34,876 nt of DNA from a virus. The translations under genes and the position numbers were made by a program. This document shows, in pieces, positions 20,896 through 30,504 of the stretch. Each line of letters starts with the position of its first letter. The stretch's first letter is position 1. The DNA lies in IMG/VR virus record IMGVR_UViG_3300037481_000168, positions 1-34,876 of that record; one strand, given 5' to 3'. The notes under the pieces were generated by a model. That model saw only the letters and a program-made list of their open reading frames with translations, did no database searches and was not told where the DNA came from.

Positions 20896-21567
20896 TCAGT
20901 CGAGGTAGATCGCGCCGCGAGCCTTTGCGACTTCACGACGAATCACCGCTTCTACGTTGATCGGCGCAGCCTTTGCTTGAGTTGAGGGCGCGTCGGGAAG
21001 CAGCACACTCACAACCACGCGCTTTGGAATCTCCACGCCGAAGAATCGCTTAGCCGCAACTGGCGAAACCAAGCCCTTCTTGACGGCGGTAATGAGCGCA
21101 TCGGGGTTCGATTGCAACGGCGCAAGCGACACCTCAAGCAGTTTCCAACGTGAGTACACCGTATGTACCCGGTCGCCGTACTTCTTTCGGTCAACTTCGC
21201 TGGCGCGGCGCGTTCCGCCGTCCTCAGGCACGTAGCCGACAGATACGCCCTTGATGATGCCTTGGCCTACCAGCGCGGCGGCAACCTCCGGAAAGAATTC
21301 GCCGTTGTATCCGTCCGGGCGCTGCGCAAACGTGAAGTCGCCAATGATGGTGGACTCTTTGCGTTTGAGTCCGTTTGCTTTGCCAACAGGCTGTGAGTAG
21401 TCGTGATTCCAGAACAGCACGGGGTTTGATTCAAACTCCGTACTGTTCATGCCCTGCGGAATCAATACTTCGCCGTCGCGGTCGAGCGTTTCTGCGGTGA
21501 TTACTGCGGTGAATCCCTTCGGGGTCGATCGCAGTTCAGCGGGTAGAGCCTTGCGTGTGACGTTCAT
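20896..21567 (-). CDS. Prohead protease, HK97 family (S78)
   Basis: 223 residues, ATG 21567 (ATGA overlap with the portal). TPKGFTAVITAETLDRDGEV, NPVLFWNHDYSQPVGKANGL (His 55), EVAAALVGQGIIKGVSVGYV (Ser 109), and WKLLEVSLAPLQSNPDAL. The His and Ser in these contexts are the family's catalytic residues. A C-terminal basic/Ala tail follows. Cleaves the capsid delta-domain and itself during prohead maturation. Confidence 0.9.
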   Translation of the reverse strand: MNVTRKALPAELRSTPKGFTAVITAETLDRDGEVLIPQGMNSTEFESNPVLFWNHDYSQPVGKANGLKRKESTIIGDFTFAQRPDGYNGEFFPEVAAALVGQGIIKGVSVGYVPEDGGTRRASEVDRKKYGDRVHTVYSRWKLLEVSLAPLQSNPDALITAVKKGLVSPVAAKRFFGVEIPKRVVVSVLLPDAPSTQAKAAPINVEAVIRREVAKARGAIYLD

Positions 21568-24047
21568 CGTTTTGCATCCTCTGCGTTGACTTCCGCTTGC
21601 GCTCGCGCAAGAGCGCCGGAATCCTCAATCTCGCGCGTGATCTCGTCCAACTCGCTGACCAGTTTCGGAATCATGGAGCATCGGCAGTTCGGGTGCAGCG
21701 GCGGCGCGGTCACGTCTTCAAAGTCAAGAACCATGCGTCCGCCGCCTGCGCCTGTCAGAACGTCGCCTTTCTTGTAGAACGTGTCGCGCAATCCAACCGA
21801 CTTGTTTTCAAATGACTTGGATACTGCCTCGCAGAATTGGCACGGGTCAGGCGCGAGAAGCCACGTCTTCCCTGTCACCAAACCTGTTGATTCCCACGCT
21901 TCCAACTCAGCGGAGCGAGCCGCTCGCATCGACTCCGTACGCGCGATGGTGGTAGCGCGTGACCAACTTCCGTCTTGGTCTTTCTGTCCGTCTGCCCACT
22001 CCTGTACGCGCGTTGCGAGTTGGTCGATGTTCTCGCCTTTCTCTAGTCCGTCGCCAAGAACGGTGCGCACCTTCTCCGTCTGCGTTTCGATTACGCCTTG
22101 CGCTGTGCGCCGTGACAACCGCACAGATTCCGTCTCCGCGTACTTGGCAAGGTCGGCGCGTTCCGCTTCAAAGTCCACCTGTGGCGCAATCTTCTCGACC
22201 GTCTCTACGCCGATTGTGATTCCGGTTTCGATGGCCTCGCGGATGTACGGGGTGAGCGCTTCCACGACGGCGCGTTGCGCGAGTCGGCTGCGCATGATGC
22301 GTTCGGCTTGCTGGATAAGTTCAACGCTTGGCCGTTCGGCGGCGGCCAGCGACGCTAGCAGTTCTTTCACCTGTCGATCAAACTCTTGCGAGATACGCGC
22401 TGCGGCCTCTTTCTCGCGCTTGGCAATCTTCGCGGCCTCGCGCTCAGCGTTCTTGGTCTTGAGCCACGCGCTGAATCCGCCGTCGTTGGATTCGTCTTTG
22501 TGCTTGCTGATGAAATCCGACTGCTTGACGGTCTTCGACGTTCCGCAGCCGCAGCCGCAAGCGTCCTTCCGCTGCACTGCCTTTGGCTCGACTTCGGGGG
22601 CGACTTCGGGGGCGACTTCCTCTTCCGCCAACTCTTCGGAGATGTTCTCTGTGGTTGCGAGTGGGCGGCTTGCCAGCGGCACAGTCGCGCTTGCGCCAAA
22701 CAGACCACCAAACGGTGATGGTGCGGGCTGACCGCCCAGCGGCTGTCCGTTGATGAGTAGCCGATTTGCGTTCTCGTCTGCAACCGGCTCTAGCCCCTCT
22801 TGCTCGCGGGCTTCGTTCGCCGTCAGGATGCCACCTTGCACGTAGGAAATCCGCTTGCTTGTTTCTGACGACTCATCCGCGCGTACGGGGTTGTCGTACG
22901 CCAAGAACGCATCGCCCTCAATTCCAAACAGCGGGACAAGGTTCTGATTCAGCACCTCTTCATCCATGCGGAGCATGGGGAGAATCGTTGTCTCCTTCCA
23001 CGTCGCAAAGCCAACCGTTGCGCTTGCAAGGTTCGGGTCATTCGCGCGAAGCATCGAAACGGGAACGCCAAACACAGCGGCGATTTCCTCAACGATCTCC
23101 TCGCGCCCCTGCAAATCCTTGGGCGGGAATTGCAGCGGCTTCAAGTCCACGTCACCAGTGATCGCAAGGAAGCGCCCAGTCTTGTTCGTACCGCGCAACT
23201 TCGTTTCGACTTGCGCCGTGAACCGCTCTAACTCTTCGTCGCTTGCGTCGCCCTTCGTCACCAAAAGGTAGTCCGGTCGGCTCTTGTTGGCGAAGAAGTG
23301 GTAATCCATTTCATGAAGCGCTTGGTTGCTAGTCACCGCGCCCCACGCGGCCTCAACCTTGCCGAGTCCGTAGTACAGGTCGCGCGGGTTCGGATACTTG
23401 AAGTGAATCACTTCATCCGGCGCGAAGTCTTGCCGCTGCGCATCATTGCGCCCGTACTCGTACGCCTTGATCCACGGCTCATCACGCAGCGGGTTTCCGG
23501 GAACGATCTTCACCCATTGCGGCGGCATCGTCCACAATTCCACCGGGACATTCAGCGCCGGATCAATCACCGGATGCAGATATGCGTTGCCCGTCAACTC
23601 AGCGTATAGCACACGCAGGACGGTTGCATCGAATCCGTTCTGATATGGGTTGACCTTCGACAGGAGTTCCAAGAGCGGGTGCGCGTCCGTGACGATTTCG
23701 TAATCGTCCCCGAACTCCGCTGCCTTGGTCATCGCGTAGCGCGACGGGTGCTGGCCGAGGTCGCCGGACAGATACGCCTTCGTGCGACGTCCCGTCCTGC
23801 GTGTGTTCCATAAGCGCTTTGCGCCTTCGCGTCGGCGCACGTACAAGCGCAACGGCGCAGATGCCACGGCTACAGCGTTCAGCCGCGCGGCAGCGTAAAT
23901 CCACGAACGGCATTCGATTACCGCTTGGTGGTAGTTGAACGGCGGCGGCACGTAGTTGCGACCGATCAACGTTGCAGTCGATGCGGCCTCGTATCGGCTT
24001 GGCTTGTCTGTGGTGAATGCGGCTTTGATTCGATCAATGATTTTCAT
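21564..24047 (-). CDS. Portal protein fused to MuF-type head morphogenesis domain
   Basis: 827 residues, ATG 24047 (ATGA with terminase). Residues about 1-440 are an HK97-type portal (HQAVIECRSWIYAAARLNAV, NPYQNGFDATVLRVLYAELT, GNAYLHPV, GREEIVEEIAAVFGVPVSML). A Glu/Pro linker carries a Cys cluster CGCGCG (497-502), then a coil (530-600). Residues about 690-795 match MuF/SPP1 gp7-like ends: TTIARTESMRAARSAELEAW, APDPCQFCE, PPLHPNCRC (C736, C739, H785, C788, C790, zinc-like). Usually two genes; here one chain. Confidence 0.85.
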   Translation of the reverse strand: MKIIDRIKAAFTTDKPSRYEAASTATLIGRNYVPPPFNYHQAVIECRSWIYAAARLNAVAVASAPLRLYVRRREGAKRLWNTRRTGRRTKAYLSGDLGQHPSRYAMTKAAEFGDDYEIVTDAHPLLELLSKVNPYQNGFDATVLRVLYAELTGNAYLHPVIDPALNVPVELWTMPPQWVKIVPGNPLRDEPWIKAYEYGRNDAQRQDFAPDEVIHFKYPNPRDLYYGLGKVEAAWGAVTSNQALHEMDYHFFANKSRPDYLLVTKGDASDEELERFTAQVETKLRGTNKTGRFLAITGDVDLKPLQFPPKDLQGREEIVEEIAAVFGVPVSMLRANDPNLASATVGFATWKETTILPMLRMDEEVLNQNLVPLFGIEGDAFLAYDNPVRADESSETSKRISYVQGGILTANEAREQEGLEPVADENANRLLINGQPLGGQPAPSPFGGLFGASATVPLASRPLATTENISEELAEEEVAPEVAPEVEPKAVQRKDACGCGCGTSKTVKQSDFISKHKDESNDGGFSAWLKTKNAEREAAKIAKREKEAAARISQEFDRQVKELLASLAAAERPSVELIQQAERIMRSRLAQRAVVEALTPYIREAIETGITIGVETVEKIAPQVDFEAERADLAKYAETESVRLSRRTAQGVIETQTEKVRTVLGDGLEKGENIDQLATRVQEWADGQKDQDGSWSRATTIARTESMRAARSAELEAWESTGLVTGKTWLLAPDPCQFCEAVSKSFENKSVGLRDTFYKKGDVLTGAGGGRMVLDFEDVTAPPLHPNCRCSMIPKLVSELDEITREIEDSGALARAQAEVNAEDAKR

Positions 24048-25222
24048 ATGACTCTCATCGTCATCGGTCGCCGCGTTCTGCGGGCGTACACGGCGAGCGC
24101 AAGAGCGCACACGCCGTCATCGTGACCCGCCGTAGCCTCGTAGGAGACGTGTCTCCCTGAGTATCGGTATCCGAAGGATTCCAATTCCGCCCGCAACCAC
24201 CCATCCGGGAAGCGAATATCGCGCGTCTGTATCGCAATCTGCAATCCCTCCATGAGTTGTTGTTTGCTTGGCGATGTGAATTTGAAGCCTTCGACGCGAC
24301 GGCACACGCGCTGGAGGTCTTCAACGATTGGATCGCCTACGCCAGTTGAGTCGATCTGTGCAGGTTTCTCTGCTATCAGATGTGCGAGTCGCTCTTTTGT
24401 CACAAGCCACGGCGCTTGCCAGCGCTCCAGTTGGCACACCGCGCCGTCCGCGTCGAGTCCTACGGCAACCGTGAAGTCGTGGCTCTTCGCAAGATCGACC
24501 CCCCAACAGGCGACCTTGCCTTTGGAGAGTTCACCAATGCACTCGCGGATTGCGTCAAGCCCGAACGGGTTGCCGCCGTCCTCTGCGGGAATGCCCTCGT
24601 ACTCCTGTGCGAAGACTTCCGGCGGCAGCGAGCGCCGCGCGTCCTCCACCTCGTCCGCGTCAATGTGCGGATTGTGGCGCGTTCCAATGCGGAAGGCTCG
24701 CATTGTGCCAGTGGTGTCACCTTCCGCTTCTGTGAACAGGCGGTGGAAGTCCCCCGTGCCTTTCGGCGTGCCGAGAAAGAGCGCTGTCCCCTTGCGGTCG
24801 GATAGCGTCGGTCGCGCCGCGTTGCGCCACCATTCCAGCAACTTCGGCACGAAGCCAGCCTCGTCCACGACGATCAGGTCGTAGTCGCGCCCACGCCCTG
24901 CGTCGATGTCTTCCAGCGACCAGAAGTCAATGACGCCGCCGGTGACCAGTTGCAATCGTTTCTCTACGCGGTCGAGTGTCTTGGTGACGGGCGCGAGCGC
25001 TTCCACCATGTCGCGCATCGGGTCGGCAAGGTACTTGTACGTGGGCGCGAACCAGCCGACCTTGCCACGCTTGATCGCGCGGCGCATGGCCTTGATTCGT
25101 CCGTATGTTGTCTTGCCCCAGCGGCGACCAATCTCAAGGACGCTGAACCGCGCCAATTGCGCATCCACTGCGACTTGGCTTGGGTGCAGTACGGAGGAGA
25201 GCGGGCGCAGTTGGATTTTCAC
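24044..25222 (-). CDS. terL: Terminase large subunit
   Basis: 392 residues, ATG 25222 (ATGA). ATPase: Walker A-like GRRWGKT at 32-38, Walker B DLIVVDE at 115-121, coupling motif GTPKGT at 151-156. RNase H-like nuclease: GVDLAKSHD (D243), IDSTGVGD (D291) and GHDDGV (D368, D369). It drives DNA into the prohead and cuts the concatemer. It is shorter than many (about 450-550) but all motifs are present. Confidence 0.93.
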   Translation of the reverse strand: MKIQLRPLSSVLHPSQVAVDAQLARFSVLEIGRRWGKTTYGRIKAMRRAIKRGKVGWFAPTYKYLADPMRDMVEALAPVTKTLDRVEKRLQLVTGGVIDFWSLEDIDAGRGRDYDLIVVDEAGFVPKLLEWWRNAARPTLSDRKGTALFLGTPKGTGDFHRLFTEAEGDTTGTMRAFRIGTRHNPHIDADEVEDARRSLPPEVFAQEYEGIPAEDGGNPFGLDAIRECIGELSKGKVACWGVDLAKSHDFTVAVGLDADGAVCQLERWQAPWLVTKERLAHLIAEKPAQIDSTGVGDPIVEDLQRVCRRVEGFKFTSPSKQQLMEGLQIAIQTRDIRFPDGWLRAELESFGYRYSGRHVSYEATAGHDDGVCALALAVYARRTRRPMTMRVI

Positions 25223-25545
25223 GCATCGACCGGAGGTTTCGCGGGCAGTTCCTCAATGGTCACGACTTCCTCGCGGATCGTTTGTTCCGCCTTGTCGCGC
25301 TGGCCAAGGTACTGCTTGCCAAGCCAAATCAACATGGCGATATTTCCGCCCTTTGCGGCCTCGTACTGCCAACGTCGCAGAGAACGCCGAATCTCCGCGT
25401 ACCCGTGGTCGAGTTCAGTACGCCCGTACTTCTGCAACGTAGTCACGCTGCAACCAACCGCGTTGGCGATTTCTTCTTGCGTACAACCGTACCCGGCAAG
25501 GGTCTTCACCAGCCGGAGATCAACTTTGGCTCTTGGCTTGGGCAT
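25219..25545 (-). CDS. terS: Terminase small subunit
   Basis: 108 residues, ATG 25545, overlapping the upstream methyltransferase gene by 26 bp. HTH at about residues 12-40 (VKTLAGYGCTQEEIANAVGC, SVTTLQKYG), helical middle (EIRRSLRRWQYEAAKGGNIA), and MLIWLGKQYLGQRDK, a phrase common in small terminases. Binds the packaging site on phage DNA. Directly upstream of the large subunit with ATGA overlap. Confidence 0.85.
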   Translation of the reverse strand: MPKPRAKVDLRLVKTLAGYGCTQEEIANAVGCSVTTLQKYGRTELDHGYAEIRRSLRRWQYEAAKGGNIAMLIWLGKQYLGQRDKAEQTIREEVVTIEELPAKPPVDA

Positions 25546-26113
25546 GGCTCAGGTACTCCGCGCGGATACAAGCCGCAAGATTCGCCGCAAAGTCGGGTCG
25601 TACGGAAGTTGGATCAACCCACCAATCCTCAAACGGCATCGGCTTGCCGTTGCACACCAAGCACACGTCCGGCGCGACCAGTTCGTAGCCAAACGCCGAC
25701 AGGATGCCGCGCATTGCAGTGCGCTCCTTCATGCTGCCACGGTATGCGTCGTGTTCAATCGTGATGGCACGGAACCGAACCCGGTCGAGCGGCAATGCGC
25801 AGAGCGCCCGCAGCGTCAGCGCGGGCGGCTCAAGATCAAGGCTCAAGTAATCCACCACGTCCGGCTTGATTGCATCGTTCCAATCGACGGCAAATGCATC
25901 CCCGTATACAACGTTCCCCGCGCGGTGCATGAGTAGTTGTGCTTCGTGCTGAATGTCGCAGAGGATGCCATTCCACCCCATGCGCTCCAACGTGTAAGTA
26001 TTGCTGATGAGTTGCGGTTCACCAGCGCCAATGTCTACGTACGTGCGCCCGTTCGGAAGCAATTGCGCAACCCAAGCATCTTGCCCGACCTGTGAATTAC
26101 ACTCTTGCTTCAT
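25520..26113 (-). CDS. FkbM-family-like SAM methyltransferase
   Basis: 197 residues from ATG 26113 (an ATG three codons earlier is possible). NSQVGQDAWVAQLLPNGRTY leads into the SAM-binding VDIGAGEP (26-33), then NTYTLERMGWNGILCDIQHE, an acidic strand end (DVVDYLSLDLEPPALTLRAL), and FRAITIEHDAYRGSMKER. This is the FkbM-type layout that often accompanies glycosylation genes. Target unknown; sugar, protein or lipid are all possible. Sits between a broken ParB-like gene and the small terminase. Confidence 0.7.
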   Translation of the reverse strand: MKQECNSQVGQDAWVAQLLPNGRTYVDIGAGEPQLISNTYTLERMGWNGILCDIQHEAQLLMHRAGNVVYGDAFAVDWNDAIKPDVVDYLSLDLEPPALTLRALCALPLDRVRFRAITIEHDAYRGSMKERTAMRGILSAFGYELVAPDVCLVCNGKPMPFEDWWVDPTSVRPDFAANLAACIRAEYLSHAQAKSQS

Positions 26114-26131
26114 GCTTCGCATCCTTGTTGT

Positions 26132-26370
26132 TTAGAGCCACGCGCCGCCGACCTTGACGTACGGGATCGTACCGACAGGCGCAAGCGCCTTAGCCGCCAT
26201 CAGAGTGCCGTTTCCGGCGCGGACAACGCCGTTCGCATCCACCACGATTGGTTTCTGCTGGCCGAGCGATTGAGGCTCGCCTTGATCGTGGCGAGGTTCT
26301 GCTCGCCATGCTTGCGGACATTCGACGGATCAAAGGTCAGGGAGTCAATGGGTACGAGTTCAGCCTTCAT
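26132..26370 (-). pseudogene. ParB/sulfiredoxin-like N-terminal domain gene, frameshifted
   Basis: From ATG 26370 (11-bp overlap with the methyltransferase gene, GGAGG nine bases upstream) the frame reads MKAELVPIDSLTFDPSNVRK, HGEQNLATIKASLNR, then goes out of frame. In the next frame it resumes GQQKPIVVDANGVVRAGNGT, LMAAKALAPVGTIPYVKVGG, AWL and stops at 26132. Together they give a ParB-like DPxNVRxH...GQQKPIVVD...AGNGT domain. Inserting one base at about 26264 (TTC in place of TC) restores one frame of 79 aa. Decay, sequencing error or a shift are all possible. Confidence 0.75.
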
Positions 26371-26833
26371 CGTTGAATGCCTCCATGTTCAGGCTGATGA
26401 AATGCCTTGAGCAGTTGCGTCCTTCCGCATGATGCAGGATCGCGACGCGCGAGAATCCAGCGACCTCAAGTTGATCGCTCAACTTCGACGCCGTGAAGAT
26501 CGCATGGTGGAAATCGTGCTCGTCGGTCTGACCGCCCATCAGGTATCCCTCAAGATGCGGGTCAGTGCTTCCCGCGATGATGCAGCAGACGATCTTCGCG
26601 AAGTCAGGCACGGACACAAACAGACGAGCGCCGGGCTTCAGAACCCGACGCCACTCGCGAAGCGTATGGACGGTGTGAGCCTTCGGGATGTGCTCAAGGA
26701 CATGGCTCGCGCGGATCTCGTCGACCGACGCGTCCTTCACCGAGTCAAGCCGACGACAGTCTCGGCCTTCCTTGATGTCCCACGAAATCCAACCGTCCTC
26801 AAGCGTTTCGCCCGCGCCGATGTCGATCTTCAT
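26360..26833 (-). CDS. Class I SAM-dependent methyltransferase
   Basis: 157 residues, ATG 26833. KIDIGAGETLEDGWISWDI is the SAM-binding start, ASHVLEHIPKAHTVHTLREW (44-63) the post-II HxLEH motif of Methyltransf_11-type proteins, then RRVLKPGARLFVSVPDFAKI and ILHHAEGRNCSRHF. A compact version of the fold. Substrate unknown. Neighbours: coil gene upstream, ParB-like remnant downstream. Often seen as phage accessory enzyme. Confidence 0.75.
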   Translation of the reverse strand: MKIDIGAGETLEDGWISWDIKEGRDCRRLDSVKDASVDEIRASHVLEHIPKAHTVHTLREWRRVLKPGARLFVSVPDFAKIVCCIIAGSTDPHLEGYLMGGQTDEHDFHHAIFTASKLSDQLEVAGFSRVAILHHAEGRNCSRHFISLNMEAFNDEG

Positions 26834-26871
26834 GCGTTCCTCTGTATCTATGTTGTCCTCCGTTGCGGAGT

Positions 26872-27036
26872 CTACTGCCCCGCCTCAAACTCCACAATGC
26901 GCGCGTTAGTCGCCTCGATGTCGGCGTCGACGGCGCGCACCTCGTCCTCGTTGCCCGCGTCCCATGCAAGACGCCGCGCCGTCTCTAGGCGCGCAAGTTT
27001 GTTCCTCGCAAGGGCGAGTCGTTCGGCGTTCGTCAT
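26872..27036 (-). CDS. Small coiled-coil protein, 54 aa
   Basis: Short gene, ATG 27036 with GGGGGA close upstream. MTNAERLALARNKLARLETA, RRLAWDAGNEDEVRAVDADI, EATNARIVEFEAGQ; nearly all helical with heptads. Codon use looks like the neighbours. Lies in the gap between an appendage gene and a methyltransferase. Function unknown. Confidence 0.6.
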   Translation of the reverse strand: MTNAERLALARNKLARLETARRLAWDAGNEDEVRAVDADIEATNARIVEFEAGQ

Positions 27037-27048
27037 GGCGTCCCCCTA

Positions 27049-27723
27049 TCAGACAGGCACTTCTTCCCAATCAAGACGACCGACTGCGGAGAACACGGTG
27101 CTGCTCGTCGTGTTGAGCAGGGCAAGGACGCCGCCGGGCGGCAAGATGATCGAGCCATCGAAGACCTCGATGCCGCCGTACGACGGCATAAGCGCCGTCG
27201 ATCCGAGCGTGGTGTAGGTCAGGCCGCCCGGCGACGAGAAGCCAGTTCCAGCGACGATGACGAGGTTGTTCGTGAGTCCCGTCAGCGCGACATTGCCCGC
27301 GAACACCTTGGCGCTCGATCCCGACTGAAGCAGGGTCTTGCCGCTGTACGGGTTGCTGCCCGTCGAGATCGAGCCGTTGTTGAGCGAGAGCGCCCACACG
27401 AACACGCCGGGTGCAGCGCCCGAGGTCAGGTTGTTCGCGATCAGGTTTAGCGACGCCTTGAGCAGCACGAGGTTCTTCGTGTTGCTCGTCGGGTTCCACA
27501 GGCCGAGGATCGGCGTCGTGGTCGCCGTCAGCGTGATCGTGTTCGCCGACAGCGCGACGAGCGCTCCGTGACCGCCGAAGAAGAGGTTGCCTTGGTAGTT
27601 CGTCTCGTACAGGCCGCCGTGCAGCTCCGAGACGATCGCGTCTCCGAGCGCCCCCGAGCGACCGTTCATCAAGGCGTTGTTGCCGCCCGCAGCGGGCTGT
27701 CCGACGATGTTCTGATTGATCAT
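27049..27723 (-). CDS. Virion structural protein, 224 aa (appendage)
   Basis: ATG 27723 (MINQNIVGQPAAGGNNALMN). Beta-rich, Gly/Asn/Thr-rich (GALVALSANTITLTATTTPI, SIILPPGGVLALLNTTSSTV) with DWEEVPV at the end. The opening NGRSGALGDAIVSELHGGLY looks specific, but I do not recognise it. Follows two fibre-like genes in the same direction; likely a fibre, cap or decoration protein. Confidence 0.6.
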   Translation of the reverse strand: MINQNIVGQPAAGGNNALMNGRSGALGDAIVSELHGGLYETNYQGNLFFGGHGALVALSANTITLTATTTPILGLWNPTSNTKNLVLLKASLNLIANNLTSGAAPGVFVWALSLNNGSISTGSNPYSGKTLLQSGSSAKVFAGNVALTGLTNNLVIVAGTGFSSPGGLTYTTLGSTALMPSYGGIEVFDGSIILPPGGVLALLNTTSSTVFSAVGRLDWEEVPV

Positions 27724-27733
27724 GGCGTGTGTC

Positions 27734-28951
27734 TCAGTAGGAGTTGAAGCCCGTCACATTGAGCAGGATGTTTGATGCGGTCGTGCCCGCGGTGTAGTTC
27801 AGCGCGGCGTTTGCCGTGCCGCGCAAGGGAGTCGGGAAGGTGAGTTGCTGCGCGAGCGTCATGCTCGCGGGAACCGAGATCGCGATGAGCGTGGCCGACG
27901 CGTCTTGGATCGTCAGTGTGGTCGCGGTCGCGCTGGTGTTCTGGTAGGTGATCTGCGTCACATTCTGGCGGATGTCTGTTCCCTGCGCGGCGCGGATCGC
28001 GGTCTGCGTGGCCGTCGTGACGGTCGTGTTGACGATGAAGTCGAGGTCGCCCGGCGCGAAGTCCTTGCAGACGAGTTGACCGCTGCGCGAGAATGTCGAT
28101 CGCACGGCGTCGCCCGCGACCACTGTCGCAGCGGGGAGCGCGGTTCGCACCACGCCGCCGATGATGAGCGGGTTTGCCGTCGAGGCCGTGTCCTCGGCGA
28201 CGATCGCGCCCGCGCCGACCTGGTTGATGTTGAACGCGGTGTTCGCCGCGATGTTCGGACTCGACGCGGGGAAGAACGCGGGCTGATTCTTGAGGACGCC
28301 GACCGCGACCGCGTTGCCGCTGGTGTAAGTCGAGAAGCGGACGCGGAAGTACCGACCGACGCACGGGAACACCCAATGTCCGTTCGCGGTGACGGTCGTG
28401 ATCGGCGTAGCCGCTCCAGCGACAGCCCATCCCGCGACCGAAGACCATGTCGTGCTGTCGTTCGAAATCTCGAATGTCTGCGTTCCCGCCCATGTCCCCG
28501 TCATCTGCACGACGATTGAGTTGTAGCCCGTCGTCTCGACCATCCACAGCGTACCGAGAGCCGAGCGCGAGCGTTGGACGATCTCCTGATCGCTCGGCAC
28601 GACATGGCCGCGCGGGTTGACGCAAAGCCCCTTCTTGTTTCCGTGCGGATCGACGCCGCCGACGCGCGTGAAGCCGTTCTCTTCCTCGGCTTCCTCAACG
28701 ATTACCTGTAGAACATCCGACGCGCTGTGCGTCGAGGTGTCGAGGTCGAGCGTGAGCGTGTTCGTGACCTCGTTGTAGCCCGCCGAACCCCTCGTCGTGC
28801 TGTTGAACTGGTACACGACGATGCCGCGCGTGACATTCGTGACGATCTGGATGTTCTCGAAGGTCGGCGGTTCTCCGCGGAAAGCGATCGTTCCCGCGCC
28901 CGCTGCGCCCGGCGTAAACACGAAGTCGGTACGGTCGAGGATTCTCTTCAT
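27734..28951 (-). CDS. Virion appendage protein, 405 aa
   Basis: ATG 28951 (ATGA overlap with the fibre gene). [80 protein letters not shown] and many Thr-rich strands. The [19 protein letters not shown] part is like beta-sandwich modules in phage baseplate and fibre proteins. Probably works with the fibre encoded upstream in host contact. Confidence 0.6.
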   Translation of the reverse strand: MKRILDRTDFVFTPGAAGAGTIAFRGEPPTFENIQIVTNVTRGIVVYQFNSTTRGSAGYNEVTNTLTLDLDTSTHSASDVLQVIVEEAEEENGFTRVGGVDPHGNKKGLCVNPRGHVVPSDQEIVQRSRSALGTLWMVETTGYNSIVVQMTGTWAGTQTFEISNDSTTWSSVAGWAVAGAATPITTVTANGHWVFPCVGRYFRVRFSTYTSGNAVAVGVLKNQPAFFPASSPNIAANTAFNINQVGAGAIVAEDTASTANPLIIGGVVRTALPAATVVAGDAVRSTFSRSGQLVCKDFAPGDLDFIVNTTVTTATQTAIRAAQGTDIRQNVTQITYQNTSATATTLTIQDASATLIAISVPASMTLAQQLTFPTPLRGTANAALNYTAGTTASNILLNVTGFNSY

Positions 28952-30504
28952 AGTGCCACCGCCAATGCAACCGCGTCCTCTTCGGACAATCCGCCGCTGG
29001 TCGGCGTCGCCCACGATGCGTTCGTGCCGTCAGTCGTCAGCACCTGTCCGACGCTGCCCGCCGTCGCGGGCAGGTCGAACCCGCCGCTCGGGCTTTCGAT
29101 GCGGACAGCCGACGCGCCCTTGATGCGAAGTTTGCCCGCGCCCGATTCAATCACGCCGTCCGTTTGATCGTGCGAAACCCGCACGTAGTCATTCGCTTGC
29201 GCTCCGTCTGACGAGTACACGTAGAACGTCGGATCAACGTGCTCCGTCGCGGGCGAGCGGTTCGCAACGCCGACGTGGGATTGGTTGCAGACGACAACTG
29301 CCGCGCTGCGTCCTGCGGCAGTCGATGGCGCGAGCTGAAACGTCTTGTTCCCCGTCGTGGTGACGCGCATCACAACTTCCGCGTTGTTGCCGTAGACGGT
29401 GTTTACGTCCGACACAATCGCCAACTGCGTCTCGTACTGAATGTACGAGCCAGCAGGGTTCTTCGCGCCGTCGCTTGATCGGATTACGCCCATGCGAGCG
29501 CCGACGGTGAACGAGGTGAAATCCATGTACACGCCGAACGCATTCGCGGCGACGGGCGCAGGCATGAAGTCCATTTGCCCGTTCGTCGTGTTGCGAATCA
29601 ATTCTCCGTTTGGAGTGAACGCAACCGAACCAACGGTGACGGTATCTGACAGCGGATCAAACGTGAATCCGGAATCTCCAGCAATTATGCCGGAGTCGTT
29701 GTACATCACTTGCCCTGATGAGCCAGCCGCAGGATTCGCACCGAATCCGACAACGCCGCCAGCACGACGAAGCACCTGTCCGTCTGCGGTCGCCGCAATG
29801 TCAGCAGGCGCACCGCTAGTTGCTGCGCTTCGGCCAATCACAGAACTTGCCGTGCGGGTTGAAATGGACAACGTAGCGCCGCCGGGAATCAGCTCTTGCA
29901 GTACGAAATCTGAAGACAGTGCTATCTGCTCTGGATCTCCGGTTCCGACCGCCGCGCGACCGAGCAACGTTGCAGTCGCCATGTCTGGCAACTTCGCGTA
30001 CGTCACCGCGCCGTTTTGGATCTTCGCGGTCTCGACTGCGTCTGTGTCGATTTGCAGCGCTTGCACCGCACCGTTTGCAATTTGCGCGGTATCGACCGCC
30101 TTGCTGCCGATCTTCGTGTTCGTCACAGCGCCCGCGTCAATCGTCCACGTCGCGCCGCTGCCCGAGACGGTTATGTCGCCCTTGTCGCCGTCAGTCAAGC
30201 CCACAGCGGTCGCGCTCAGGGTCGTACCCGTCATGGCAAGACCCGTGCCAAGCGCGATCTCTTCCACGTCACCCGCGACCGTCGCGCCGCGCCCGAGCAG
30301 CACGCTCGCCGCTGTCGTGTCCTGCAATTTCGCGTACCCGATTGCACCCGGCGCTACGGTGGGATTCGGATACGAACCCGTCAGGTCGCCGCCAGCCGCG
30401 CCCGTGGGAATCGTTGACACGTTGGAGATGGTGACAACTTTCTGAACTGGCGCGACCGTGACAGCCTTCACCACTGGCGAAATTGTCACGCTCGCATTGC
30501 TCAT
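28948..30504 (-). CDS. Tail fibre-like protein, 518 aa
   Basis: ATG 30504 (ATGA, GGAGG upstream). [20 protein letters not shown] is a typical fibre repeat. Residues about 120-190 hold 10-11-residue repeats ([38 protein letters not shown]), a triple-stranded beta pattern. [19 protein letters not shown] near the end is another fibre module; no peptidase-like auto-cleavage domain is evident. Likely the main host-recognition fibre. Confidence 0.75.
   Translation of the reverse strand: MSNASVTISPVVKAVTVAPVQKVVTISNVSTIPTGAAGGDLTGSYPNPTVAPGAIGYAKLQDTTAASVLLGRGATVAGDVEEIALGTGLAMTGTTLSATAVGLTDGDKGDITVSGSGATWTIDAGAVTNTKIGSKAVDTAQIANGAVQALQIDTDAVETAKIQNGAVTYAKLPDMATATLLGRAAVGTGDPEQIALSSDFVLQELIPGGATLSISTRTASSVIGRSAATSGAPADIAATADGQVLRRAGGVVGFGANPAAGSSGQVMYNDSGIIAGDSGFTFDPLSDTVTVGSVAFTPNGELIRNTTNGQMDFMPAPVAANAFGVYMDFTSFTVGARMGVIRSSDGAKNPAGSYIQYETQLAIVSDVNTVYGNNAEVVMRVTTTGNKTFQLAPSTAAGRSAAVVVCNQSHVGVANRSPATEHVDPTFYVYSSDGAQANDYVRVSHDQTDGVIESGAGKLRIKGASAVRIESPSGGFDLPATAGSVGQVLTTDGTNASWATPTSGGLSEEDAVALAVAL

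Noticed and set aside
27720-28625. 301-aa minus frame overlapping the appendage gene
   Set aside because: Arg-rich out-of-frame shadow of gene 27734-28951.
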